From Alisma plantago-aquatica (lineage: Eukaryota; Streptophyta; Magnoliopsida; Alismatales; Alismataceae): a stretch of 64,000 nucleotides of DNA. Below, in pieces: positions 36,109 through 50,600 of this stretch. The stretch is from assembly GCA_963693085.1 (NCBI GenBank), contig OY856409.1:243836558-243900557 (forward strand), given 5' to 3'. Within the stretch, counting starts at the first letter, position 1. Every line of letters begins with the position of its first letter. The notes under the pieces were generated by a model, which worked only from the letters and a program-made list of their open reading frames with translations, made no database searches and had not been told where the DNA came from. Both the position numbers and the translations under genes were made by a program.

Positions 36109-38379
36109 TATATTTCTTGAATAGAGTTAGTCTCTAGTAGGGACATGTTTAATCTAAATGGGAGAGATATAAGAAAGAAAAAGAATAAATGCACAATAAT
36201 TTGGGAGGAGAATAAGGGAGAATGTAGGAATTATAAAGTCTTAGATTTTGATGAGCAACATCTTTTTCAAGAAAAAATTGTAGAAATGTTATTAGCTAGG
36301 CATAATAGCTTTTATAAATAGTAGCTTTATTTAATATGTGAAAAAAATATGCTAAGGCTAATCTTAGCGGTCACTATATTTTCTTTAAAGATACAAAATC
36401 ATACTTACCAACTTATTTAATTAAGGAACTATAGTTGGGTATTGAAATCAATTGTAAAATGTGAAAAGATTAAAATATGCCTCCATTGAAAGTGGATAAG
36501 ACATGAAAAACATGACCAAGAAATTAGGATTGATAATCCTATTAGGATCAGGGAGGTGCTAAGAACCACCAATATTGCTCGAAGATTGGTATTTTGATTA
36601 TAATCTCAAGTACATAAAAACTAAGAAGTTTAATTTATTATGAAAATAAAAATACAAAAAATAATATTAAGGTATGTGAGTCATCTATGAGTTAAGATGA
36701 CCATAGACTTTCCGCTGTCATTCCTAAAGACTCTACATTTTATTAAAGATTCCAATTGTCTCAATGTCTCCTATGGTTTAGATCCATATCTGATAATTTG
36801 GATATGATGTCTGAAATAGAGAGAAATGAGAGAGAGAAACAAATAATTATATCAAGTGAAATATGTGTGTGTTTGTTTGGTGTTTGTAATGTACACAAGT
36901 CCGCATATGTTTTTATTAAGATTCATTAGAGAAGGAATCTATTGAGAGCAACCCCCTAGCAACGGGATGAATGAATCACTAATTTTTTCTAAAAAAAAGA
37001 TGCAATCTTTCTAAGAAGGTCAAGAAAACATGTATATATGTAGTCAAAACAACTAGTCGATTGTATGACACAATCAAGAAAAAAAGATATATAGATGTTT
37101 AGAAAGAGTAGTTTAATTAAATTGAACAAGCAAGATAGAAAATTTATATGCAAGATGAACAAGTAATTGAACAGTTATTTGTGGCCTTGATCTAGTAGTT
37201 AAAATGAACAACCAAATATGGAGGCCCTTGATCTTCCTAACTATTTTCACAACCTCCGTGTGTATTGGAGTCATTATTCTAGAAGAAGAATCTTGTAGAC
37301 ATTCATGTACGAGTATGCACAAGAAGAGGCAGTCACTATCTGGCTCCATGAGAGTCATAACATGTGTTGGTTGATGATGGATACAAGGGTTATTTATGCA
37401 TGTTTGTGAGGGTCAGAGAGTTAAACATTGAGAAAGAATTCTTTCAAATGAATTACCATCAAAATAGGAATAGGAAATAAATATAGATTTGTTCCATGAG
37501 GGGACAATAGGAAACACTTGTTTCCATAGTATGCATGAGTAGATAAAGTGGTGTTAGGCCACATGAAACCCTATCAAAATATACCATTTTGTGAGGGTGT
37601 CTGTGACAACAAACACGAGTCTTCTTTATCCAAGTGTCTAGCATTCTAAATTGAGTATATCTTGAATAAGAATTCATTTTTTATTTGTGAGATCATGACA
37701 TTGAGGAATAAACCTTTAATTAGAGAAAAGTTGGAAAGGGGGAGATGATAATTTTATCCTTTCTCCTATTTATCAGAAAAATGGTATGGCCTTATCTATT
37801 TAAATGGTGGTGTTGGTTTTTATAGAGATAAAAAGACAATTGATTTTCCATATAAGATTATATGTGAATATTTTATTAATGGATGAAAAAGGCCTATAAA
37901 AAGCTTAATTAAAAGGTAAATTTTCACTTAAGTCAAAAGAAAGAATTTTTTTTATCTGTGAACCCTCCACAAGTGGTAGATGGGTCTAAATGAATGGATT
38001 AAATAGGTGGAAATTTTGGAATAAATTTGATCAATTCTATTATTCACTTGATAGAAAAATTGATCTTGATTGTTGATTGAATGCCCAAAGGTGTGTGAAC
38101 AGTTTTCCCCTCTTAAGACAAGGTTTGAGGTAAGACTCTTAACCACATGCTTGAGCCATGTAGACATTTGCCCCTAAATTCTGGTCCTAAAGGGCCAAAA
38201 AAGTGAGAGTCTTTAAGGGATATTTCATTGAATCATGAGTCTAAATGTAAAAGGGCATTAAAAATTATGTCAAAAGATTATTGTCTCTATCTAAAATCTT
38301 GAAATTAGATGTCAATTATCGAGACCTTATGATGGACCAAATTAGATCTAGAGTCACAACACTAAAATGGTGAAATGTG
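36109..38379. other. AT-rich intergenic, no feature recognised
   Basis: Only short open frames without domain, codon or neighbour support on either strand. Confidence 0.5.
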
Positions 38380-38870
38380 GGAGACACCTATGTGGGATAA
38401 GGTTTCTTGAAATGCAAATATACTTAGGATAATTATTCAACTGGAGCATAGGATGCCTACCAAATATAGGGATTAAATGGCAAAAGAGGTATCTATTAGA
38501 TGTACAATTGAATGAAAATTGACTATCTATGTGGTATAGGGCTTCGAGGCAATGATTTTCATATATAGGATAGGGATTTAAATATAGAAAAATAAACATG
38601 AGGTTTTACCTAGTCGGGATAGGGTTGAATGTTGAATACTAATGCAAGGTTTGCCTACTTAGGATAGGCTTCAATGCTAAAGTAAAAATATGATTGCCTA
38701 CTCGGAGTAGGGATTTTGCAAATGAACTGCCTATATGGGATAGGTTTTTATGCCAAATGAGGTTCATATACAAGATAGGTATTTATGCTATATGAGTTAC
38801 CTATACATAATAGGGGTTAATACCAAATGATGTCCCTATACAATACAGGGCTTTATTCATGCAAGTGGTT
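38380..38870. repeat. strongly diverged tandem repeat, period about 34-48 bp
   Basis: About 11-13 degenerate units share the pattern TGCCTATATGGGATAGGG, T-rich, ATGCNAAATGAGG. Clear members start near 38640, 38690, 38715, 38760, 38790 and 38830. Units differ at many positions and in length, so the array is old. Confidence 0.7.
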
Positions 38871-39530
38871 CATTTTAAGGTCATGGTCCAGGACCCTCTA
38901 TAGGTAGCTACCAACTATATCATTTTTATGAAGTTGTGGTGCCTATTCATGATATGACTGGTGGTCTAGTTTAAGATCTTGGTCTTAGACCATGGTGGAA
39001 GGATGGTGATGTCTATCTTTGACAGCTCTTTGCAATTTAGATGACTCAGGGTCAATCTTGATTATGTAATTTTAAAGATCAAATCTTAAACCATGGTCAA
39101 GATCAAAAGATATGAGTTTATAAGTATGGACCTCGGTCTATGATTCAGATCTAAAAAATCATTAGGCCTTAAGGAAATAAATTCGTGAGATGTCTAGAAC
39201 AATGGTACCAAAAGAGATTTCTTATTCTAAAATAGTGTTATCTTAATCATCAACTATTTTATAGAGCCCTCCTCGATGATATAAGACTTGGAGAAACTTG
39301 ATCTTATGGCTAAATTTGTTTTATGATTACATTAAGAATATACATACAATCATTTGTACATTCATGCCATAGAAAGACTACAGGGAAGCCTATACATGAA
39401 AATTACTAATTTGATACATCCAATCATATCTTCTCAAGCACAACTCTTACATGTATTATTTCAATCACATGTCCATGTACTTCTCAAGGGATGAATCCAT
39501 CCAAGTATGAGCCAAAGAGAAAAATGGGCC

Positions 39531-40905
39531 AGCTGAAAGGCCCACGACGCCCATACTTCACACTAGTTGGGGTGAATGGAAACATATCTTAGGGTTACCT
39601 TTATATTGAGCCCGACAAAAGGGACTCTTCCATTCTGATACAACAAAGTACACCCCCACAAGGGAATTTCAAGATCTGTATTCTTTGTGTTTTAGAGCAC
39701 CGATGGCAAGGCATTTTTCCATGTGGACTTTCTAGATCAATATTAGCTATATCATTGTCATGTTAAACACAAAACACATCTTACTAGTTTATAAAGAACC
39801 AAAAAATAACATAAGGTGAACCACATTATTTTTTTCACTTCCTCTCCATGTGGTTCCCCTAACCCACATGGCTGAGTTCCATTGTTAGAATTAGGAGTCT
39901 TCTATGTTTTTATCACAACTCCTTTATTATTGTGACTTTATCTTTTCCTACCGCTCCTATGTACTACTAGTGCTTTGTTCTTCCTATCGTGCATTTAACT
40001 AATAGTTCTTTACCTCTTTGATGTATTATATATATCCATTCCCCCACCAGTGTTTATGACTTTCCACCTAAACCACTCTCATGATTCTTTTGTGATTGGT
40101 GTGAGGAGGGGGATAGAGGAACATGAGTAGAGGGAAGAGATGATAGAAAAAGGAGAATATGAACAAAAGAAGTCATGTCATCTGAGCATATTTCCTAGTT
40201 TCCACATAATCATCCATGTTGTTGACACATACCTTATATAGAGCATATTCTTATAGTAGAGAATCTCAAACACGTGCCTACCTACTATGGCACAATATTC
40301 CTATAGCATTTCTCTTATCCCGCCTATTTTGAATTATTTCAGAGTTGGTACTTCTTTTGCGGAAGTACTTAGACAATAATGAAAATTTAGATGACTTCTA
40401 CACATATTCTCCACCAACTACTTCTTTGGATGCTCACGCAAGATTTACGTGTTCATTCACGATCACTCTTTTTGGCCTAGAAATTAGAATTTTCAAGAGG
40501 GTGTTTATTATATTGTTATTGCTTCTGCATCTTACTTTCATCAGGAGGACAAGCTGCTTACAACCTATAAAGTGATATCTTCTTTAGAGGTAATGTCATA
40601 ATGTTTCAATTATTGTATTTTAATATTTAGGGATAGAGAATAATTTTCAACCGGGGGGGTCAATTTTGTATTGGCAATTTTTATCTTTTTCATTTTTTAG
40701 AAAATTGGACGTGTGTATTACCCATACTCCAACTTTAGGGTAAGTGTTAGAGTTATTATTAATTATATACATGTAAATAATTGTCTTGAGCCATTAGGTT
40801 CAAGTTCTATTCCTTTTATTTTCCTCCTTTCTTATATATACGAGAAAGGTTTTTTATGTATCAATAAGAAATATCTAATTATCCTTTTATGTTAATTTCT
40901 ATAGG
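39531..40905. other. about 1.4 kb present only in the left unit
   Basis: Flanking sequences match 54740 and 54835 in the right unit, where only about 75 bp lies between. I could not find terminal repeats or a target duplication, so it may be an insertion here or a deletion there. Confidence 0.4.
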
Positions 40906-42227
40906 GACTATTTGGTGGAATTAGGTTAAAAGGATAAGGACTACAAGTATATTCAGGTTCCAAGATAGCAACTTGCATATATTTTCAATTAAAAAATATG
41001 CAAAAAAATTCAAGATTCAGGATTGTCTACAAAAAACTAACTAAATATGCAAGATTGTTGCAAATATCCAATATTATTCACAATAGTAAAATCAAATTCC
41101 AAATATAAAAATTAGGCACCTTCGTATCATATCTTTCGAAGGGCTAGGTGTCCTTGTGATCTTGCAGACAAAAGGAGAATAACATTTTGCGTAATATCTA
41201 TTTTAACAAGTATGATGGAAGACAATCAGTCTGTAACCCAATGTAGGGTGGTGGAGTGTTACCCAACCCTTGGAATTCCAAATCTCTTGTAACAACATGA
41301 GTATCTTATCACATGAGAGGAAGCTAATTTTTTTTTAAAATTGGGGAGTGTTGTCAACATGACACACATTACAACAATGACAGATAAGAACCATTATAGA
41401 CTGTGTGAAATAAATTCTCATAATTTCTTGAGAAAATAGACATGGTTACAAAAAATTGTATAAAAACCTATATACATGAAGAGAAAACATGTACCATGTC
41501 TTAACATCTCAGATCGTGTAGATGCCGCCCCACCAAGAAAACCTCCTACAGTTGTTGTTGCATCATTTTGTCATGACTATCTCCTTGAATTACATACCTA
41601 CAAACATCTCATCCCCATCCATTCATAAATGGAAACTTAGTTAAGAGTAAGCGGCATTGAATTTCTAATATGATAAACATGAATATACTACAACAAAAAA
41701 TTGAACTAATATATTGAATTGTTGTGAGTTTTATTTATGTCTTTTATCTGATTTGTAGCCACCATTACACTATAAGTCCTCCTCTATGTGACACACCCTT
41801 TGTTGCCACAATGTTCCCTCTCTTGACACTGAAGTGTCATATATGGTGCAATGCACCTCTTTTGGTACAATGTGCCCTCTGTGACACCTACAGTGGTTGG
41901 CACTGTGCGCCCTCTGAATTGTCTCAGGACACTCTGGTGAGGACTTATCATATAATGTATTAACATATGGTTTCATTTTCTATTTATGTTCTTAATTTCT
42001 TACCTGTGAATCTTAATCTCTTATCTCTAAATCTTAATCTCTTATCTCTAAATCTATTTTTAACTTCTATCTTTGTATCTGTATCTCTATTTTGATCTAA
42101 ATCTAAATATCTATTATTAAATTTTTCAACTAAATCTTAATCTAAACTTTGTATTTAAATTTGAATAGGTATCTAGTTAACTGAGATTGGATATGAGACT
42201 CTTTTAAGTATTTGGAAATAATTTATG

Positions 42228-42241
42228 ACTACTCACAATGA
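42228..42241. repeat. RTE target-site duplication, left
   Basis: ACTACTCACAATGA, repeated exactly at 42623-42636. Confidence 0.9.
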
Positions 42242-42622
42242 GTAACCACCATCATCATCTAAGCCTCAGTCCCAACTATGTTGTGTTCGGCAACATGGAT
42301 CCTTTGTTTTCATTCAGCTCTACTTGGCCATATTCCGGTTGAGATGTAGGGATTCAAAATCCCTCTTTATAAGCTCATCCCATGTTAATTTAGGACTTCC
42401 TCTTCTTCTATTTGTTGTGCTTGACTGAATAGCATTGCTTTGTATAGGCACATTAGTCGGTCTGCATTGTACATGGTCGTACCATCTGAGTCGGCCCTTG
42501 CACAAATTGTCCTCAATGCTCGCCACCCCCACTTTTTTCCTGATATAGTCATTTCTCAAGTGATTTTTTCTTGTCTTCCCACACATCCATCTCAGCATAC
42601 ACATTTCAGCCACGTCATTTTT
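42242..42622 (-). mobile_element. 5'-truncated RTE-type LINE fragment
   Basis: The minus strand encodes a run typical of the end of plant RTE reverse transcriptases: MLRWMCGKTRKNHLRNDYIR, KKVGVASIEDNL, GRLRWYDHVQCRP, then RRGSPKLTWDELIKRD. Only this C-terminal part is present, followed by a short 3' tail with ATGATGATG. A perfect 14-bp duplication flanks it, and the sister tandem unit (near 43715) lacks the insert. It is a dead-on-arrival copy, with no complete gene. Confidence 0.92.
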
Positions 42623-42636
42623 ACTACTCACAATGA
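42623..42636. repeat. RTE target-site duplication, right
   Basis: ACTACTCACAATGA, identical to 42228-42241. Confidence 0.9.
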
Positions 42637-44563
42637 TTATTCTAAATATAAAATCTAAAATCTAGGTTCTTATTGTCTGAATAAGTCTTAATCTAAAACT
42701 CTTATTTAATAGATGACTTAAATCGAATATATGACACCAAAATCTAAAGGCTTAAGAAAAATAAACTTAACGCAGCATAAAATACTATACATCTCAAATA
42801 CTGAATTCTGATAATTTGGCAACATAACTCAAACTGAATAGAGATCTCAAAGTGTGACATGATATGGAACTCTAAAGTCTGAAAGTAACTTAATATCTAA
42901 GTTACTTTGTCTGAAGGTGTAGGTTGAATCATAATAATAATGAAATTCAATGGACATGGCCCACTTACCTTGTTTAAGGAAACCCTTAACATGTAAACTA
43001 TGATTGGCCCAAATGTGCTTGAAATGGTTTCTAGGGAACTTGGAGCATTACTTGATCTTTGAAAGGATTCATGAGGTTAAATCCCTCTCTCGATTACAAA
43101 AAGAGTAAGTGGCACTAAATTTCTACTAAGATAAACATGAATATAGTATAACTAAAAGCTAAATAATATACAAAATCATTTGTATTTTATTTATGTCTTT
43201 TATCTAATTTGTGGCCACCATTATACGATAAGTCCTCCTCTGTTGACACCGAAGTGTCCTCTATGGTGAGACACATCCTGTATTGGCACAACATGCCCTC
43301 TATTGACACTGAAGTGTCATCTATGGTGAAACACACCCTCTATTGGCACAATGTTCCCTCTATGACACCTACAATGTTTGGTACTTTGCACCCTTTGAAT
43401 CGTCCTAGGACAATATGGTGAGGACTTATCATGTAATGTATTAATATATGGTGTCATTTTCTATATCTGTTCTTAATCTCTTATCCTGAGTCTTATTCTC
43501 GTATCTCTAAATATTAATGTCTTGTCTCTAAAATTGTTATTACTTTCTATCTATGAATCTGTATCTCTATTCTGATCTAAATTTGAATCTCAATTCATAA
43601 ATTTTGAATTAAATCTTCATCTAAACTTTGAATCTAAATTTGAATCTATTTCTAAATAACTGAGATTGGATCTGAGACTCTTATTAAGTATGCATATCTA
43701 ATTTGTGACTACTCACAATAAGTAATCTAAATATAAAATATGAAATCTAGATTCTTATTGTCTGAATAAATTCTAATCTAAAACTCTTATTTAATAGATG
43801 ACTTAAATCAGATTTATGACATCTGAGTCTAAAGGCTTAAGAAAAATAAACCAACCTCAGAATAAAATATTATACATATCACATACTGAAATCTGATAAT
43901 CTGGCAAGATAACTCAAACTGAATAAAATTTGATATCTCAAACTGTGACATGATATGAAACACTAAAGTCTGAAAGTAACTTAATATCTAAGTTACTTGT
44001 ATGAAGGTGTAGTTTGAATCATAATAATAATGAAATTCAATGGACATGGCCCACTTACCTTGTTTGAGGAGACCCTTAACATGTATACTATGATTGACTG
44101 AAATGTGGTTGAAATGGTTTCTAGGGTACCTGGTCCATTCCTTGATCTTTCAAAGGATCCATAAGGTTAAATCCTACTCTCGATTACAAAAATCAAAGCG
44201 TGTACGGACATGATTTCTCAATTAAAGCTTCCTATGATACATTTGATCAATATTATACCGCTTTCTTAATGTGAAGATTTAAACTAGGTCTAAGGTTCAA
44301 ATCATTGACTAGATTCATCATATTGTCTTTTTTTCTACTTTGATTTTCACCTTGTATCATCAAATTAAATATGAAATTTCCAAACTTTGATGGTACTAGA
44401 AAACTAACCGAAATTTCACAAATGATCCTTCTCTACATAGTTACCCAAATATCATAAAAATTTGATGGAACCTTGGTGTAACCATAAATCAATCATATAT
44501 TGATTTCATTAATAACTCGATCATGTGTTTTCTAGGCTCCACAAATTAGGGTGTGACATCTCT

Positions 44564-46665
44564 AAACTGATCAAAGCCTAAAGTGGAGTCATAAATATAA
44601 ACATCTCAATTCAGTGACATTTCAATATTCAACATCCAATATTAAACAATGTTTAAAATTTACAAAATACCTATGATGGATATATGAAGAACAAGTCAAC
44701 TATTGGAAAGGTGGTGAGGAACAATGAAGGACTATGGATTGAAGGAGGAAACGAGTATGTGCAAGCAAAGACATCCCTATAAGCTTAAATGCATTATATT
44801 ATAAGAGGAATGGAACAAGTATGGTGGCAATTCATAAATCATATTGTAATTAGATGTAAAATTAGTAATAGAGATGATAAAGTAAGAGAAGGATACTTCC
44901 ACAATGCTTAAACTATGGGTAAGGATGATTCAATAAATGCTAGTATAGCAATGGAGTCCAATATGTTTCAAGAGATGCAAAGCAGACCACTGATGGCCAA
45001 ATGAAACACCATAGAAAATACTACCTTTGTTGTCATTTTAAGCCTAGCATAGTACTTATTTTAAGTGAAGATGTAGGTTATAATGTTAGTAGTACTATGA
45101 CAATTAATTCAACAAATCCTATTACTTATAATGTTTTGTTTGAGTTTGAAGCAGGAGGGAAATTTGAATAGATATCCTCCTAACTTTCTCCAAAAAATAT
45201 TTGCAAAACACTCGTGGCAACCTTAAAGAGAAACTATACAAATTATAAGAAAATTGAGTTCAACACGTCACAAGATTACATGCATGCATTTAAAGAGGTG
45301 AGTACATAGAACAAGAATGGAATAGAGAACCCATGTCTCAATATTTCAAACATCAAGCATTAAATAATTAAAATTCAAGTGTTTCCAAGAGGAAGAGATC
45401 TAAAAACTAGTATAATGTGGTTTTCATATGGCTTTGAACCAAATATTATGGAATCCCTTTTTAGTAGGATTAGTTTTACGATCTAGTGTTATCACAATTT
45501 CATAGTTTTCGCATTATATTTCCTTCTAGGATTTCTAGTTGAATTGTACAAATATATTTATATTATCAATTTTATGGGTTAATGTATATATTATCTAATC
45601 ATATAGATAACCACCACATTTTGTAGCTAATATACCATCATTTTCTCTCTTTAGGATTTCTTATATTATAAAATGAACATATGATCTATTACATATATGT
45701 TAGTCTCGATGTGGTAGTTATCACATGTATATGTTCATTCCATTGCAATACACACCATTGAGACATGTATAATTTTCCACTAACATGTATATATATCATC
45801 ATTAGCTAGGGACTATTGCATAAGTGGATTGGAAGTTACATGTAATTTTAATATAAAGTTACATATTAATATTTCATTTCACCCCTTTGTTAACATTTAA
45901 ACTTGAGCATTTGGTTTATATTCCTCTTTACTTGACCATTTTTGTAGTTACACATTCTCTTTCCAAGATTATACTTATTAATTGCAAGGTCATTCATCAT
46001 CTAAGTTACATAGTGTGTTATCTCATTTATATCTTCCATATCATGTAGTTTCATTTGGTCAATCAAAGTCAACGGCATCCATTCATGCAATGTTAATTAC
46101 CAAAATACTCTTATTTGAGAAACCTAGGTATTGAATTCCATATTTTTTATGCGAACAAGCTAGTGTTCATTGATATATATAAGAATAAAATTATGGATGC
46201 CTACCACTATTATATATCAAGACACTATAACAAGTAATTATATTCATAAAAATTCCTCCCTTGTCACCATCATTTATCAAACTCTATTCTAGTTTATAAT
46301 TATCCATACTATTACCTATTACTATGATGAGTTTTAAGGTCATTCATCGACATTAAATTAATTGTTCAATACTTAAATGTTATTATCTCCATTTTCTACA
46401 TTGTTTATAAGTATGAGAATATATCTATTATTATGTGGCTGAAAGAAACCAAAATAATTCACATTAATTTCTAGATAAAAATTTAACCAAATTATTTCAC
46501 ATAAATTTCTAGATAAAAACTAAGCAAAGGTTATTATTCAAAAGATCAAGTATCTTTCTTATGCATGTTCTTACTCTCAAATCCATTTTAGTTAATAATT
46601 CACTATAGGTAAAACTACTTCCTTTCTTCATATTGTACTTCTAAATACATCTAACATACATACAG
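44564..46665. other. left unit sequence, non-coding
   Basis: Aligns with about 55215-56640 of the right unit. No coding sequence or signals recognised. Confidence 0.5.
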
Positions 46666-46667
46666 TC

Positions 46668-46690
<23 letters not shown>

Positions 46691-46705
<15 letters not shown>

Positions 46706-47109
46706 TCAGACTAGAATACACTTGAATGTATTCATAGCAGAATACACTCAAGTAGTTTTTCATGATGCTATATTTTTTTTCAAAACTCTAATCCGTTGAT
46801 CTTCTTAAACATCTTGTGAATAGCACATATGCAAAATTTGAGCACATTCAGACATTTATAGGTCATGTTATAAAGACTGCAAAAATTATGCATTTCAAGT
46901 TAGTTTTGCGTGTCAATTTTGTTGCCCCTGGATGAGTGACTTGCACTCATCCAAATGGGCTTAAAATTTGTATGTAGCCTAGTTATAGTATGACGGTGAA
47001 GATCAACAATTTACAATTTGCAAAAAATAGTCTTGATATGCAAACATACTTGAGTGTATTCGTGCGATCTGTACACTCGAGTGTATTCTATCCTAACTCT
47101 CTCTCTCTC

Positions 47110-47110
<1 letters not shown>
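46691..47110. mobile_element. MITE of 420 bp inserted in a (TA)n microsatellite
   Basis: Terminal inverted repeats of about 70 bp start GAGAGAGAGAGAGAGT and continue with TAGAATACACT and GAATACACTCAAGTA on both sides. Both ends abut long TA runs (46668-46690 and 47111-47164). The right unit has only a TA run at this place (about 56647). Insertion into TA repeats is known for some plant MITEs, such as rice Micron. It has no coding capacity. Confidence 0.85.
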
Positions 47111-47163
<53 letters not shown>

Positions 47164-47628
47164 TCAGGAACAGAGTTTCAAATTTATAAGAAGAACAGAG
47201 TATTCTTACTAATAGAGAATGAAATATTTTCTTACTATTTCACTACTTATTACTATTAAAAATCAATCATAATTTGTCAAAGGATAAGCTAATTTATGAA
47301 TTGATATAGGTCAACCGATAGCAAATATTTTAGCCTAAACACAACAATATATTAATTAATTATCATTATACTAATACAAAACTAAAAAATATTTGTGTAT
47401 TAAGTACATATAGAAGATTATACCAGTTCATATAGTTGGTTCTACTAGATTGGTCAATTTATTCAATTGATTAGATTAGTTAGGTATCTCAAATTTTAGA
47501 ACATCATTTAATGTATTATTGAGCATATCATCTAGAAGATATTACTCGTAAAGTTTAAAACTTGTAGGAGGCAGTTATACTAACACGCATGTTTCTCATA
47601 TTATAATAAAGTAGTGCATATGATGACT

Positions 47629-50600
47629 TGTCAGGACCTTGACATATTCTAACCCTAGTCTTTCTTGTTTATCATAATTGATTGCTTGATTAAGAACTTG
47701 AATTAGGTGATTAAAAGAAAACTCTAATCACACCTTGTTTTCTCTACTATCATGATTTGAGATATTACTGAGGACCTAATTGCAATAATGTTAAAATTTA
47801 TATACATCCTGCTTTGATGTTTCACCTAATGTTCTTTTCATAACCTTAGAATAAGGTTTGATGGTGGTTGAGTGGAGGTCAATGACCTCACTCTTGAAGT
47901 GTTGATGGCTCATCACGCCACGTCACCTAGGGTTTGGTGGTTGTGAGAGAGTCAGGTTGATGGCTCTCATTATGGTTAGATCTATGGTTCACTTTAGAGG
48001 GGGGTAACAAACCTTGCCCCATGATCCATTTCCCTAACATGTAGGTCAATGGATGCCTCTAACCTATAGGATTGATGGGTTTCCTAGACCATAAAGTTCA
48101 ATGGGTCCTCTAGGCCCTGAATGTCTATGGGTCTGAAGTTGAGAACCCCGATGGTTTTGAGGTTGAGGATCAAGATGAGTAAGAGGTTAGAGACCTGATG
48201 GGTTGGCTGGTTGATGGCACATCAAACCAAATTGGTTTATGTCTAGGAGGATTGATGGCTCATCATACCAAATTGTTTGATAGATAAGAGGGTCGACATC
48301 TTGGTAGGTTGAAAGGTGGTCGATGGGGAAGGTGGTTCACGACTCAAGTGGTCGATTGGTTCTTCTTTGTGGGTTATTTTGACATTCCACTCTGTCTTCC
48401 ATATCAATTCCCCATCCCACAACCAATACTCAATTGACAACTAATCTACTTCTAAAACATGAATATGACAAAGGAGGTCAAGGGCTAACTTCTGGGAAGT
48501 TTTGGAGCTTGCATGTGCTTTGAAAAAGATGATCTAGCTTGCATTGGTGGATCTAAAGCTATATAACTACGTTTTTCCATAGCTCATGTAAGATATCCTC
48601 TCACTCTTCTCTTTTCTTTCTTTTTCACTTATTTTCTCCTTCCTTTGGCTTATATTTATGGAAAACCATGGTAGATCTTTCTTCTTTTGGCTAAAGATCT
48701 TTCCTTTTCTATATTTCAGACGTAGTTGAGGTTAGATATTTGCTAAAAGGAGCCTTGGTGTTGTTATTGGAAGGTTTTTAGTGGCTTCAGAAGCTTTCTT
48801 TATGGTGTTCTTGGTTGGAACTTGAGTTCTTCATCTTGAGGCAAGTGAGATAAAAATCCCTTTAGCCTTCTTTGTCGACATAACCTACATACAAACCCTA
48901 AATTTTCTAGAAACATGCTTTTTATGCTTCAAAAAATGATCTTCATGGACCTTTTTGGTGTCACAATCTATAATTAAGAATTTATTATCTCCCTCTACAC
49001 TTCAGGGTAACCTATGATGGGGAAATATTATTTCTCTTGATACCACAAGGCTAAAATTTTTAAAAAGGCATGTTTTTTACCTAAAATGCTACTTTTCAAG
49101 GGTTGTTTGATACCATGTTGTGGAATACACATATTTCCAAACTTCCTTACTATTTGTATGATGATTTCATATTGAAAGAATATGTTTTTATAGCCTTTAT
49201 AATGCTAAAATTGTGTGGTTCTTATGTTTTATGTTTAAATATGCACTTATATGGTTAAAGATTACATTTTATGTGCATTAATGCCCTAAGTATATATACC
49301 ACATACGATGAAGTTTATAAAAAAAAATTGGAACGGTATTATTTTGCATAAATGTGATGAGAAATATACCCTTCAATGTAAAAAATTTACATTTTGAAGG
49401 TTTGTCCTTGCTATGGCCAAAGTGATAAATTGTGCTAAATATGGGCACTTTGGTGTATGATATGGGCTTTCTATAACTGTTGGGGTATCTTATACTTGAT
49501 TAGTGTTTTCTTACATATTATGACTAGTTAATATCTTTGGTTTACTAATGAAATATGATTAAATGTCCTATATGATCAAGTGAAACCCTAATCATGTAGT
49601 TCCATGTGACTATAGAACTATCCCACTGTTTGGAAATAGGAATAGTGAAATAAGTAGCCTTGTAGAAACCTTGGATGATGAGAAGGTATTCATAGTCATA
49701 TACTTTTGAGTATGTTTGAGTATCTAGGATGGACCTAATGTGTAGATTGGGTTTTGAGCCCCTACGGGTAAATTTTTGGATGATGTGTGGCTACTATTTT
49801 TACTTACACAGAGCTAGGTGTAGTAGAATCTTATGGAGATTAGTAATCATAGGATCTTATAAGGTGATGTAGGCGACTTCATTATCACTAGATAGTGTTT
49901 TTAGTGGTACACATCAAACTACCCAAGCCATGAAAATTAGAAAACTAACTAAGTTGCGTAGATATATATCTACTTACGTAACTTGGTGATTCACTTGTAA
50001 TGATTTTATTGCACTTCTATGACTTCCATGTATTTCCATACTTATCCTTACATTGCATCTCCTATCATATATCTTGTGGATATTATTGTTCATATTTTAA
50101 CCTAACTTTATTATTGTTATAATAGTAGCCTTGTATGCATATAATTCTTTATGATTGTAATATCATATCACTAGGACATGGATATTACCTTCATGGTTAC
50201 CTAATTCTTTTAGGTGGTCATCCTCAAATGCATAGTTTCAAAGATTAGGAACCTCCTTGGGAGGGACAAGTGTAGTTAGATATTGGTGGTCTACCTTTTG
50301 GATAAGTGTAGAGTTGTTAGAACACACTCAAGTCTAGGAAGGGTGGTTTTAATTATCAAAATGTATCAACAACTCAATTTTTTACTTGCATGTCTTACAT
50401 ATATGTTCATGTTATAAACTTCAAGAGATATAATTTTTGTATAAATAGGCTGTGACAAAAGTCACCAAAGAATCATGTACAATTACCTATTCATAAATAA
50501 AATAATGGTCCTTTGTGCACTTTCTTGAGACATGGCTGAAATTTGATAATGTGTATTTCTTTATCTATGATTGATGATGTTGGTTAACATTGATCAACAT

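Larger units (their letters stand above)
41643..44190. repeat. tandem duplication of about 1.07 kb inside the solo LTR
   Basis: Unit 1 is 41643-43100 (1063 bp after removing the RTE insert and one target duplication); unit 2 is 43101-44190. Both begin AAGAGTAAG and end CGATTACAAA. Unit 2 also repeats a block of about 65 bp with GACACTGAAGTGTC twice (about 43235-43360). Confidence 0.88.
41288..44558 (-). mobile_element. solo LTR, 3271 bp, inside left unit
   Basis: TG..CA ends with a perfect TCTCT duplication (41283-41287 and 44559-44563). Read on the minus strand it begins TGTCACACCCTAATTTGTGG, like many plant gypsy LTRs. The right unit has an uninterrupted sequence at the corresponding place (about 55200). 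It contains an internal tandem duplication and an RTE insertion. Confidence 0.85.
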
